The notes beneath the pieces are model-generated. The model was not told where the DNA came from. It saw only the letters and a list, made by a program, of their open reading frames with translations, and ran no database searches. This document shows, one piece after another, positions 9,405-20,062 of a stretch of 35,000 nt of DNA. A program made the position numbers and the translations under genes. Source of the DNA: Botryococcus braunii (taxonomy: Eukaryota; Chlorophyta; Trebouxiophyceae). Within the stretch, counting starts at the first letter, position 1. Every line of letters starts with the position of its first letter. The stretch covers positions 168,726 to 203,725 of the forward strand of contig KV908569.1 in assembly GCA_002005505.1 (NCBI GenBank), in the 5' to 3' direction.

Positions 9405-11313
9405 TCACACCCGGCGAGCGGCCAGCTGGCGACCCACAGCCGCCGCAATGATGAAACTGACCCGACGAATGACAAAATATCCCTCCACATCTTCTTGAGC
9501 AATGATGGCTTGGTTCAAAAGCCCCTGGAGCCTCTGCAACAAGGCCAGCGCATCAGCATGCAACCCCTCCAAATGTTTCAAAAGCGAAGGCTTGGAAAGC
9601 CACAGGCGGCTGCTGACGCGACAACAAGACAGCATAGCGGGTCTGCTTGTCTTGGGCAGCGCGCGCGGCGGCCCCACCCAGCACGAAGTGCAGCAAGTTG
9701 GCTACTGTGAGTGGGGAAGAGCCAACGATGTCGATATAAAGGTCACGCCCCTCCTCCCACGCATGGAGGCGGAGGTCTGCGCGACGGCGCTCCTGGCCAG
9801 GGACAGGGGTGGGAAAGGCAGGTTCCCGGGTGACCCGCTCACGAGCTGAGGTAAGGACAGCGTCCAGGCCGTTACGAACGGAGTAATGTCGGCCGACAAT
9901 GTCAACATCCCCGCCTGAGGTGCAGTGTACCGCGTGGTCGCCCCAGACATCCAACTCTCTCAAGCAGCACGGGCATTGGGAGCCAAGCTGGAAAATGGGG
10001 ATCAAGAGCTGGTATTGAAGGCGGCAGCGGAACGATTCTGGGGGCATGGTCTGCTGCAAATGGGGAACTGGGAGAGCCAGCAGCCAATCAGACGCTCCCG
10101 GCTGTGTAAGAGATTGGAGCACAGCACGGTCGCGATCCGAGCGAGCAGGGTCATCAAGAACCTCCCGGTATGCGCGTTGAGACAAGGGTTTGGACAGCCG
10201 GGCTTGCACTTTGCTGCGGACAAAATCCGGATCCTCGAAGAGCGCCGCATCGAAATCAGGAACGAGGGCGCAGTAGTCAGCCTTGGCAGCTAGGGCAGCG
10301 GGGACAAGAGGGGCAGTGGATGGCCCCAGAAGGCGGTCCTGAAGGGGGGCGGTCTGCGTGACGGAGGCGAGATAGGCACAAGGCAGAAGGGAAGTGGCCT
10401 TAGTGACCCCTAGACCCCCCTGGGCAATAGGCAAGCCAGCCAAGATTTGCTGCAAAGGGCCAAAACCACCACCACCAGCTGTGACAATGGATTGGAGGAC
10501 CTGGGTTTGGAGCATATCAAAGGTCACCAAAGCTTGCTCAGCTGCAGCTGGCGGCATGGTCCGAGCTGTGAAAACCACCTTGCAGGTCCCAAGGCAACTG
10601 CGAAGCAAGAGAAGCTCTGCTTGGGGGTGGCGGAGAATCGGCAAACGCTGGAGCGAGGCTGCCACGGCATCAACGTGCGCCTGGGCTACGGAAGCCGCGT
10701 ACTCGACTGACACGGTGACCGCTGCCCCCAACACTATCAAACCAGCACGAGTTTCATTGACGAAGCCCAGAGGGAACCCATCCAAATGCTGAGGGTTCGG
10801 GCGCGGCGACCACACACGGCACTTGTGAGGGTTGAGGCTCAAGCCATATGCGGGGGCCCGGTCAACAACCAACTGGACTGCCTGCTGCGCTGCGGGCACG
10901 GGACCGACAAACGTGCCGTCATCCAGATACCACCCTTGGTGTACGTCGGGACACTCCCGGTGAAGGTCAAGGAGGAGTGGCTGGACAGTGAGCGCAAAAA
11001 GCAGCGGAGAGAGGGGGTCCCCTTGCTGGACCCCTGTTGTGGAGTCCACGACATGGGGCCCAACATACTGATGGGCCGCGCAGCCGTATGTCGTCGCCAC
11101 ATACTGCCAGATGCTGGGGCAATGGAGGGCGACTTCCCCAAGCATGCGGTTGCGGTCGACCGTATTGAAAGCATTTTGGAAGTCCAAGCTGACAACGACG
11201 AGGTCGGGGGAATCTTGCTGGTGTGCCACCAAGCGGTTGAGGGCATGGACGAGGCCTTCTGCACCCCCTCGGACTGCAACCCCAACTTGGTGTGGCTGCT
11301 TCTTCTTCGACAG
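9405..11313 (-). mobile_element. Non-LTR retrotransposon (LINE) remnant, 5'-truncated and frameshifted
   Basis: The main frame runs from 11313, just after an in-frame TGA at 11314-11316, to a stop at 9553-9555. Residues are counted here from codon 11230-11232. The reverse transcriptase shows block A LDFQNAFNTVDR (about 16-27), block B GVQQGDPLSPLLFAL (67-81) and the catalytic YLDD (102-105). Upstream, GGAEGLVHALNR also fits an RT palm entry, but the fingers region is missing. The C-terminal part has a zinc-binding CPCC...GDHAVHC (420-437), then RRADLRLH and LYIDIVGSSPL (483-508). This matches the CCHC plus PD-(D/E)XK-like restriction endonuclease arrangement of R2-like elements. At a CCCC run (9564-9567, GGGG on the coding strand) the frame is lost. 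The natural continuation (EGLHADALALLQRLQGLLNQ and on) is in another frame and stops at 9405. No poly(A) tail or target-site duplication was identified. Confidence 0.85.
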
Positions 11314-11340
11314 TCATCATGGACGATCAGTCCATAGTGA

Positions 11341-12469
11341 CTAGCGTGAAGTATCACGGCAGAGTCAAGTAGAAGTGTTGGCGGTAAAACCTGAGATAGT
11401 TAGGTACTTGTAAGCATGGTACTTGACTTGCATGCCCAGCAACCCGTATCGTACATGCAAGAAACGCCTGCATCAGTTACTACTATATATGTCTCCTTCC
11501 TCCATAGTTGCATAATCGGCTCCGTCCAGTGCCACCCTAATTCATCTGTGCATTTTAGTGAAGAAGAATGCCGCATGTAGCATGTAATTCATCTGCATTC
11601 AACGAGTGCATCAGCATCCCCCGAGACCCTCCAGTGTGTTATGGTGATCTCCGCTCGCGTAGACTGAGTACGTCATGGTAGACAGGAACCACTGCTCTTC
11701 AAGGTTTATCCTTCGCCAATTCTCGCGTTAACCATATCCCTGTTTATACTGAATGTGCAACAATTACTTCAGTTTCTATGTAAGATAACGATCGGGTTGG
11801 CAACGTGCATGGACCACCAACTGGTACATACATTCCACACAGGCATTCACATACATACGGACTTGCCCAAAATCTGGAGTTAGGCTGCAATCTGCCCTGC
11901 AGGAGAATGGGCTGTGCTTTGGACCAAAGAACCTCGTTTGCGGAAACTACCAGTGAATAGGCACTCATGTTACATGAGTCATGCACACCACCCATTCCTC
12001 ATATATGTAGTTATCAGCAGCCGATCCGCCAAGTCCATTCACATTATCAGCCGAGTCCATTCCCAGAAAATTGTCCACACAAGAAAACATCCCGCTGGTC
12101 TGACTACAAGGGGTCAATACCAGATAGCAAGCAAACATGGCACAAGGGAATCTGCTTCGTCAAGTAACATATATCGTACTGGACCGCTATGCCACGTAAG
12201 AGGGGAGAGGCGTAACCTAGAATTACTGACGACTCCTTGATTACACACGTCGCAGCCGAAAACACTCCTGAAAATTTGCATCACCTAAAAGCTTAAAATT
12301 CAGCATTTGAACGCGTCAGCAGTCTTATGGGGAACACCATCAAAAATAAAGAATCATTCAGCATTAACATGCCCGTTGATGTTACAGCGAATCTACGCTC
12401 AATTAGTGTAATCTAACCGACAAATAACATCTCATTTGAGACACCCTGAACATCACATGAAGCCCTTGG
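11341..12469. other. Intergenic region between the LINE and duplicated unit B
   Basis: No supported exon or repeat. It contains TGTAA motifs on the minus strand (for example TTACA at 12382-12386) that could end a transcript from unit B, but they are over 2 kb from the gene B stop codon. Confidence 0.35.
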
Positions 12470-13066
12470 AACCAATTTCCTTTGTCCTGCACAATGCAGA
12501 GGCAAACGACCACAGCTAACCATACTGACTTAAATCAGGTTATCAAATCACATAACCGCACCTCAAAACCACACGTTAGAACAGGGTCTCTGATTCAACA
12601 GATCAGACTTTTTGCTCATTCTCATCAGCGCTTCACAAACCAAAATCTAGTGAACTGCAACAATAAACCACTCTTGAAACTATCTATGCATCCACTAGTG
12701 GAAAATTTCCCAAAATATGTGCGGCAAGCTGAAAGCGTATGCCAAATCACGCAGCATGCTCACCGCCCCCCAACACACCATTCGTCAAAATGTCGGAGAA
12801 CTGAACATCCAATCCCTTGAGCTACAGGCTCACACCTACTCCCCAGCTCGTATCACAACTGTAACTTGAGAGGTCTGTAGTCTTACTACGCAGGAATGCC
12901 TTATTGCACTGTTGGGTACAGGGGCTGAATGAATCCACCACCATCAAAAACATTGTTTCTGACATTCTGCCAAAACACATCCCATTAATCTTCCGGGGAG
13001 ATCAGACTGAAGTACCGAACTGCACAAGGAAAAGTCCCCGACCCATGTATTGGCAATGTGCGTTGG

Positions 13067-13162
13067 GCAGCCCTGCACCCAACAGCGCAATAAGGCATTC
13101 CTGCCTAGGAAGGCCACAGACCTCTCAACCGGACCACATCCCATTGCACTGGCGAGTCCCCA
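13067..13162 (-). other. Minus-strand frame conserved between units A and B (copy B)
   Basis: Partner of 3059-3157; both encode W.LA.A....GP.ER.VA.L and end in WVQGC. The frame extends upstream through a hydrophobic segment that aligns with copy A (WAC and following), but a TAG interrupts it at about 13193-13195. That TAG follows a pyrimidine-rich stretch (TTTGATTTTGCTGTAG) and could be a splice acceptor rather than a stop. Identity of the protein is unknown. Confidence 0.35.
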
Positions 13163-14438
13163 AAATTGTCCCACTATAGCCATGACCAACTACAGCAAAA
13201 TCAAAGCTGGCGCCACAGCGCAGGCCCAGAGTAAAGGAGTGCCAAAAGCATCATAGTAAAATGGACATCGGACACTGCAGCATGCCAAAATTGAAAATGT
13301 CCCAGCTACCAGAAGACGAGGATAGCAAAAGAGGGAAACAAACCCCCCACAAAAGGGGCAAAAGCAAAGAAACGAAACCCTTCACAACCAGCCCAAAAAT
13401 GTGCGCAGCTTGCCAAATGTACACAAACGTTGCGTTGCGAGTGACATGACGAGCCTGCTTGCGATATACCATTATCCCTGACGCACTTGGGTTACTCCAT
13501 ACACCAATGTCATCCAAGTCGACGCTTTTGAACCACAAATACACTACTTGCACATTGAAAGAGATTGTTGTAAAACCGTACTCAAAATTGTAGGCACACA
13601 AGCTTCCACACTATCCTCCTCCTGGAGGGGGCGCGGAAGCCATGTACCGTGGCCCTGGAGCCTCAAAACTAACTGGTTTGTAGTACGTCTTATCTGACAT
13701 TACCCTTACATCTTGGAGGCACAGATTGAACAAGTGCGCCATGTGAGGAGCTGTCAACAAGCCTCCTGGGAAAACAAGATGCTTTACCTTATGTACTAAA
13801 TGTATGGTATCATTTCTTGGGTACACTTAGCATATGGTACCATATGGTACACTCTGCGGGTTGTGCCCACAACTCAAAATGCCGTTATCACGGCGCATCA
13901 CGACAAAATACGGTACTTAAAAAGAGAGGGAAGTCCAAAATTGTCAGGATCTCCTGCTGCAGCTGTTCGATTGGGTTCCTCTTCCAATAGAAGGGCCATT
14001 GCCTTCCTAACCCCGGACAGCTTGCTTTTTCCCAGTTGTTCAAAATACCAGAGTCTTACTGTGGGAACAAACGATGCCTCCATAGTGCGCACATTGAGCT
14101 GGAAGCCCATATACACAGCATACACGGTGCATCCCGCTAGCACCTTCGGCAAACCTAGGTGCATTGATCCCATGGCTCTGTCGAGAACATGACATGACCA
14201 GACCCTGGCCATGCAGTCCAAGACCCATCCAAGGATAGGGAGAAAGAAGCCCAAAAAAACAAGGGGGGCGGGAAGGGGATTGCAGAGTACTTAAACCACT
14301 TCATACAGCAAAACTCAAACCCACGTACCAAGGACAGCACTGAGTATGCAAATTCAACCACACGTCCCTACCGAGCAAGCCTTTTTGCTCCGCCCCTCTT
14401 ATGATGAACAAGGCTCAAAACAACAACCTATGCAACCC

Positions 14439-14458
14439 GGGGGGGGGGGGGGGGGGGG
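14439..14458. repeat. Poly-G run of 20
   Basis: Pure G, preceded by CCC. It lies about 320 bases after the gene B stop codon and would be poly-C in a gene B transcript. Confidence 0.9.
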
Positions 14459-14569
14459 TGCAAAAGACAACTCTTAGTACACCATGTGAAACCCAAGCCT
14501 CACCATTCACAGATACTGTCAAAACTGAGAGCAACAAGACCACTCCAGCCACAAACTGCGGAGGGGAGG

Positions 14570-14574
14570 TTACA
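14570..14574 (-). promoter_or_regulatory. Candidate polyadenylation signal TGTAA for gene B
   Basis: TTACA on the plus strand reads TGTAA on the gene B strand, 204 bases after its stop codon. If used, the downstream similarity between units A and B is not simply 3'-UTR. Confidence 0.35.
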
Positions 14575-14777
14575 GAACCAAGGCAGTGACCACTGAAACG
14601 CCCATGTAATACACCTGATACACAAATCATACAGCAACCTGTGTTGGATGAAGAGTTGTGCCCCTATCACCCCAAGAACACCGACTGATGAGAACAGATG
14701 ACATGTGCAGCGTCAGTAAGGGGCAAAAGCCACAAGTTGCACCCCGGAGCCCGCCGCAGATACCCACTCCTACAAGT

Positions 14778-16824
14778 TCAGAAGCCCATTAACTGACGCT
14801 CAATGATAGCATAGGGGACACCCCTGGCAGGGCCTTGCTTGGGGTACTTGCTCGATCCACTGCCGGGGAACTCCACTGGATCTGGTCCACCACCACCAGA
14901 TGCCACAATATCTTGGAGGCGAGCCCACTCTCCAGTCCTGGAGACGTTACCAGCACTGGAGTGGGGCAGAGGCAGGTCATCATCATCGCAGCCGCAATCT
15001 GAAGGCATATCACCAAACCCGGAAAAGGATGGTGGGGCACTGGCAGAGGACTGCTGCCCGGGAGGGAAGTGCAACCCCCACTTCTGCCCCTTACTGGGGA
15101 AGGAGAACAGGTCGCCATTGGGGAATGGATATACCACCATCGGCACATCATCCTCAGCCGCTGGTGTAGGCTTCGGAGCAGCTTCAGCAGTAACAGGGGG
15201 AGTTTCCAAACATGCACCCCGTCTCCCCATAGCTGAAGTAGACGCGCCACCCCACCTTGCCTTGTGCTTGTTTATCTGTTGCTCCCATGTGTTTACCTTG
15301 GTACATCTTTCCTTTCTCCTGCACCCTCCCTCACAAATGTGAGATTCCTTCCACACCCAACCCATAGCCCAAGAAACATTGTATTTAACCGAACCCAATC
15401 TGCCCAAAAAAATGGGGCTCCGATGCTTCCTCAACTTCCAGACCAGGTGTGACTGCATGAAGTATCACCTGCCACACGCCACGCTGCACACAAATAATGG
15501 CCAAGAATTACCTTATGTCTGCCTCCGTTAATGCCCCGTACACGCCTTCAGTTACTGACTTCAACGCATCTTCTTTCGCCTGAATCAAGGCAACCATAAA
15601 GGCCTCTGCATCCGGGTGAGAACTGATGTCTGGATGCCACCTGCAACGATCAAATCACTCTTTAGCGCCTAACACAAAACTCTAACGGTCTGCAGCATTC
15701 CCAAAGCTTACACAACTCAACTAACCAGCACACAAAGCAATCCCAAGCCGACGACAATACAGATGGGCAGGCAGCCAGGATGATACAAAAACAGAATCTA
15801 CATACAAGCAGAGCTCATCCTCGAGCCCCACCGGCATGACATGGATAGCAAGGCAAGAGACGAAAACTGAGGCAGGTACTACACGCAAATCCAGCCAAAT
15901 GATACAGCACGACCCTGTGACAGTACACCATCACCGTCACAAAAGAGGGAGGCATGGATCCTCCAATCCCGAATTGTGAAAGCTTAAGGGCAACGGAGTC
16001 CCTAATCGTGAAAGCTTAAGGGTTGCGGAGTCTGTCCGCTTCCGAAAGAGCCGACCGACTTACCCTTTTGATTTTGCTCGAAACGCCTGTTTGATAACTC
16101 CGGCCGTAGAACCTGCCGGAACACCAAGCAACGTCCAAGGGTCCGAGACCAGCTCCATCGATCCCTGCAACGAGAAACCACTAAGAACGAGACCCGCACA
16201 AAACCTACCAGCACCACCACTCCTACAGAACGCGGAAACAAAACTGGACGACTATGGCAAAGTCCGATGGAATCAACAAAACGCAACCAAATGGTGCCGA
16301 GATTAGGTGCAGATTTATCGTTGTTAACGTGTCCCCCGTCACCCTATTCAGCCACCTGGCTCGCAACAAAATCACGGGCAGATGCCGTGCTAGACCACAA
16401 AAAAATACACTCTAGATATCAATATACGTTTATTTCATTTCAGTTACAAGAATGCAAACTTCAGTAGGCGGGTTTCACCCACGCGCGCGTCGTTTCGGAA
16501 CCCAAAAGTTGCTTCACAAAACCCAAGCACACAGACACTTTGCACAATATCAAGTTGTCCACATGCATATCAAACAGCGTAACCCTGTCAACGTAACCCT
16601 GTCAAGCACGTAAGCCCTACGCTGCACTGAAACTCCCAGGCGAAGAGGGCACGTACCTGCATCGCTTGGCAACGGACGCCAACAGTCCTTCGTGGGTGAG
16701 GCAAAGACGATTTCGATACGAGGCACATCCTTTGACCTGCAAGTTGGAGCTGCACAAGCTTTCCAGCAGTCCTGCCGTCAAACCCAGCTTTGGCGCCGCA
16801 CATCGCGAACATCGGTCTGGCCAT
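14778..16824 (-). CDS. Gene B: predicted plastid-targeted J-domain (DnaJ-like) protein
   Basis: Four proposed exons, in coding order: 16657-16824, 16064-16164, 15512-15640, 14778-15399 (1020 nt, 339 residues). All introns are GT-AG with phases 0, 2, 2, as in gene A. Exon 1 is a basic leader ending GVRCQAMQ, like an algal plastid transit peptide. The J-domain spans about residues 60-115: PWTLLGVPAGSTAGVIKQAF, then WHPDISSH containing HPD, then AFMVALIQAKEDAL. The last exon (206 residues) starts after a strong CATTTTTTTGGGCAG acceptor. It has a Lys/Arg-rich part with WEQQINKHK, a Pro/Ser-rich linker, a Gly/Asp/Cys patch (CGCDDDDLPLP) and a Gly-rich end finishing IERQLMGF. No DnaJ G/F-rich or CxxCxGxG zinc domain is present, so it is a type III J-protein, probably a co-chaperone of a plastid Hsp70. 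An upstream in-frame ATG at 16930-16932 exists; the start used is the one matching gene A. Confidence 0.75.
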
Positions 16825-17731
16825 AAGTGCAAACTTGACGAAACCTACAGCAACAACATTCACAAAAAGACTACGGTGGTTGAATCCGAGTTCTGAGCCG
16901 GCCAGACAAAAGAGTTCCAAGCCCCAACCCACCTACAAAAGTGCCGGTCTGCTGCTGGCTGGGAAGGTTCTATGGGGTTGGCTTGGCTTAACGCCCCCGC
17001 AAGGGGTCGTTCGATATCGAGGATATCATATCCTGTTGGCTACGTGGCGACGACAGATGTGGACGCGCCACGGGTAAAGACACCAATAATCCTGAGGACC
17101 AGAATCTTCGTTTTGAACTTCAAAACCTTGACGGCTGATTAGTACTACATGCCTCACAGGTAGGCACCAGAATAAGGCGTGTCCCGATCATCCTGTCCAA
17201 ACTTAACTTGTATATAGTACTGAAGAAGTACTACTGACTCGATTGGCAATGGCCTAACAGCTACTAACTACGCGCCGCCACGACAGGACTGATAACTCCC
17301 ACTACGGAAGGGGTGACGGCGGGGGTCTCCCCAGTAGGGGGCCCCCACCCAAAGGGGTCTCCCCACCCCCCGCCCCCCCCTAGGGGCAACCCTTCCTAGT
17401 CGGAAAGCCTGATTCCTCTAATGGGAAAGCCGACGCGGAAAATTCCCAAAGTTTAAGAACATCACTCAGACGAATGTTCCGTGACGAACTTCCACTGAGT
17501 AGGCGGAGCTACAATGTACATCTTCATGTAATGTTTTCCTTCTTGCTCCTTTTGGTCCATGATGGCAGCCCATCATGCCCGATGGGCGACTTCTTTTTTC
17601 CATGTGCTCGACGTATATGTCATTCCTTTCCTTGCTTTCCTTTCCATACCACCACCCCCCCCAGTGTATCCCCCAGAATGATCCCTCGGCCCAGTGGAAG
17701 ATGTCCCGTGTATCATGCTGTTGTATCCAAG
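16825..17731. other. Intergenic region upstream of gene B
   Basis: The promoter of gene B should be at the left end; no clear TATA box is seen. 17290-17400 is very G/C-rich, with GGGGTCTCCCC twice (17334 region and 17356 region) and blocks of C. No supported exon. Confidence 0.35.
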
Positions 17732-17833
17732 CCTTTGCCTGTATGGATCCCAGGATAGATGCAAGCCATGTTGGGCAGCCAGATATCTGTGCGCAAGATG
17801 TTGCTCATGTGCCTGATATCCTGAAGGATGGCT
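17732..17833 (-). repeat. About 100-bp diverged duplicate, copy X
   Basis: It aligns with 18030-18131 over about 100 bases with no indel. On the minus strand both read without stops in the same frame, sharing S.P.GY....QHL..R.L.AQ.GL.LSW.P. Several differences are substitutions at third positions. It could be a fragment of an old repeat family or a coding exon; I do not recognise it. Confidence 0.55.
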
Positions 17834-17903
17834 TATAAGGATAATCATCCCCCACATGTGCCCGATATCCTAAAGGATGGCTTATCATGATAACTATTCC
17901 CCA
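17806..17903. repeat. 49-bp tandem duplication
   Basis: CATGTGCCTGATATCCTGAA and the following bases (17806-17854) recur with few changes at 17855-17903. The unit includes part of copy X. Confidence 0.8.
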
Positions 17904-17931
17904 CTTTCCCTTTCCCCCAACCCCCATGTAG

Positions 17932-17986
17932 TTACTTATAATTACATAATTATAAGTAATAAGTTATATCATATTACTTATAATTA
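17932..17986. repeat. AT-rich palindrome with a third arm copy
   Basis: TTACTTATAATTA, spacer CA, TAATTATAAGTAA form a 13-bp-arm inverted repeat at 17932-17959. The left arm recurs at 17974-17986. It could extrude a cruciform or mark a fragile or matrix-attachment-like site; no function is shown. Confidence 0.8.
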
Positions 17987-18029
17987 TCTTATTATCTTAT
18001 AAGATTTTGAAGTATCCATGGTTTGGCCA

Positions 18030-18131
18030 AACCTTCCCGCAAGGACCCCAGGACAATTGCAGTCCAAGTTGGGCAAGCAAACATCTGAATAAAAGATGTT
18101 GCTTATTTGGTAGATATCCTAAAGGCTGGCT
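18030..18131 (-). repeat. About 100-bp diverged duplicate, copy Y
   Basis: Partner of 17732-17833; see that entry. The surrounding minus-strand frame is open from 18281 down to 17997. Confidence 0.55.
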
Positions 18132-18375
18132 TCTGGGCGGCCATGGATGCATCTTATGCATATCAATTCCGATGTGTATAGTTATGTGCAGGTGTACGTA
18201 ACCGCGGAAGGGTTGCAATATCTTGATCCCTTCCTGCGAAATTTTTGATTGCCATTGGAGCAAGCTCTGAGTGCCTTGCATAGATCTAAGACCACATCTG
18301 CCTGCTCAGAACCGATCAGGAATCAACGGCACAGTATCAGTAATTCTTACCTTGCGCAAATACTGTCAGCCCCTT

Positions 18376-18392
18376 GGGGGGGGGGGGGGGGG
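18376..18392. repeat. Poly-G run of 17
   Basis: Pure G following CCCCTT. Confidence 0.9.
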
Positions 18393-18991
18393 AGTCATGG
18401 TAGTAAAAATTGGGGAAAAAAGGTGCTTCCCAATGGGAGAACCATAGCGAAGGACCATTCCAGCTGCGTACACAGACGACACGCCCAGGATGGTGAAAAT
18501 ATGTTCCAGGTCATTGTTGAGACATTTTTGGGACATGTGCTTGAGTTTTAATGATGCATCTTTTTGATGTTTGCTGATGTTAGCGAACAAGATTTGGTTG
18601 CTGCCCACATAACAGCTACGCACCAGCAGACAATAATACAGGCTCCAATACTTACGTACTAATTTTGAGGGGGGCAGGCGACTCAATAACCTAGAATATT
18701 ACATGGCTGAGATGTCCAGTCAACAAATCAAATGAAAAGTGAAGCATACCCCAACCGCGAACCGCCTATCCCACATGCTGCATGCTACATTTGTAATGCA
18801 TCCTGCTAGATGCAATTCACTTCCAGGCAATACGTCTGCACACTTAGAAAAAGTGTCGTCTCTAAACAACACACGTACAAGTAAATCCCAGAACTAAAAT
18901 GAGTTAACTCTCGACCTCAAGCCTCCTGCCTCCTGGGTGCTGATAAAACACCTATTGAGCGCTTTGCTTATGGTAGTCATGCCTCACGGAA

Positions 18992-19025
18992 CAGCATTGA
19001 TGACCAATCTTGGTCATCAATGCTG
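18992..19025. repeat. Inverted repeat, 16-bp arms and 2-base loop
   Basis: CAGCATTGATGACCAA, loop TC, TTGGTCATCAATGCTG: a perfect hairpin on either strand. Confidence 0.9.
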
Positions 19026-19258
19026 CCATGAAGCTGTACTAATGCTGCCACATACCCCCCATGGTGCACATTCGCACGATACGCTAGTGATGTGTATATG
19101 GTGCAAGTGCCAAGGTACTCATTCGGTCCTATAGCGGTGTTGAAATGGTATGTACGCATTGACCGGCAAGCCAAAATTGCCTTGACCATTGAGTGTAGAG
19201 GGATGAACCCAACCAAAAACGACGAGGCGATCCTTAACTTCCACTAATGGTGGTTTCC

Positions 19259-19285
19259 CTAAGAGAGGCCCTAGGGCCCTCTTAG
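19259..19285. repeat. 27-bp near-perfect palindrome
   Basis: CTAAGAGAGGCCC, T/A centre, GGGCCCTCTTAG, with a single mismatch pair. Confidence 0.8.
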
Positions 19286-19432
19286 CTTTGAATGGGTATG
19301 AGTATGCCTACGGATTTAGCCTTCATAACTCCTAAATCCTCATGCCTTGCCCCAGAGAATTTTTGCACAAACTAACAATAGTACACTATAGTATACACCT
19401 TAATCTCCCTACCTCTGAGAGAAAACAACACA

Positions 19433-19491
19433 CCCCCCCCCCCCCCACACACACACACACACACACATATATACACACACACACCCACACA
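19433..19491. repeat. C14 run followed by (AC)n
   Basis: Fourteen C then alternating AC with a short TATA interruption near 19469. Confidence 0.9.
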
Positions 19492-19692
19492 GCCGTCTGG
19501 TCTGCACGGCGTACTGCTAATAAATGCAGTACATGTGCCTTCCAGCGAAAGAGGGAGCAAGTATGTAGTCTTCTGATGCGTGCCTGCTCATGCTATCAAA
19601 GGCAGCAGACGGCTTCTAGCGTAGCTCGTCTGACGGCTTAAGACCTTCGTCAAGTACCTCCCTTCGTCTCTGGAAGGCCCCTCGGCAATTGC

Positions 19693-19722
19693 AAAGGAGG
19701 GCCTTTGCAAAGGCCCTCCTTT
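19693..19722. repeat. 30-bp perfect palindrome
   Basis: AAAGGAGGGCCTTTG is followed directly by its reverse complement CAAAGGCCCTCCTTT, with no loop. Confidence 0.95.
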
Positions 19723-19955
19723 AGTATCCGCCCTCAGCAAAAGAAGCTATGATTGTGCTGTTGTGCTGTGCTCTCCTGTGTTGCTCTCTTATCCTAACCT
19801 AGCTTACAGATTCGATGACCCCCTCGGAATGTGTGACCCCACAACAAGAACCTCGCGGTTTTAAAAAAAGAAGGCCTGCTCGTCCAATAGCAGAAAAGAA
19901 AACCTGCTGCTGCAACGGTTGTATGGGTGATCACGAGGGGGATCTCCGCAAATCC

Positions 19956-20062
19956 CATCTAGCCTATGTTACTTCTCTTCCAATCGTACATGTAGCCCCT
20001 TTGGAAAAAAAGGCGATCTAGCCTATGTTACCTGTCTTCCCATCGTACATTGAACCCCCCTC
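19956..20062 (+). repeat. 59-bp-period tandem duplication
   Basis: ATCTAGCCTATGTTAC and the following TCTTCC.ATCGTACAT occur at 19957 and 20016. A related AGAAAAGAAAAC motif flanks both. Confidence 0.7.

Larger units (their letters stand above)
12470..14777 (-). other. Downstream part of duplicated unit B
   Basis: It is collinear with 2364-4738 after gene A. Shared patches appear in the same order, with many indels. A poly-G run at 14439-14458 is specific to this copy. Whether the region is transcribed is unknown. Confidence 0.6.

Noticed and set aside
9502..11337. Plus-strand and alternative-frame open frames across the LINE
   Set aside because: They are shadows of the GC-rich RT/endonuclease frame and carry no motifs of their own.
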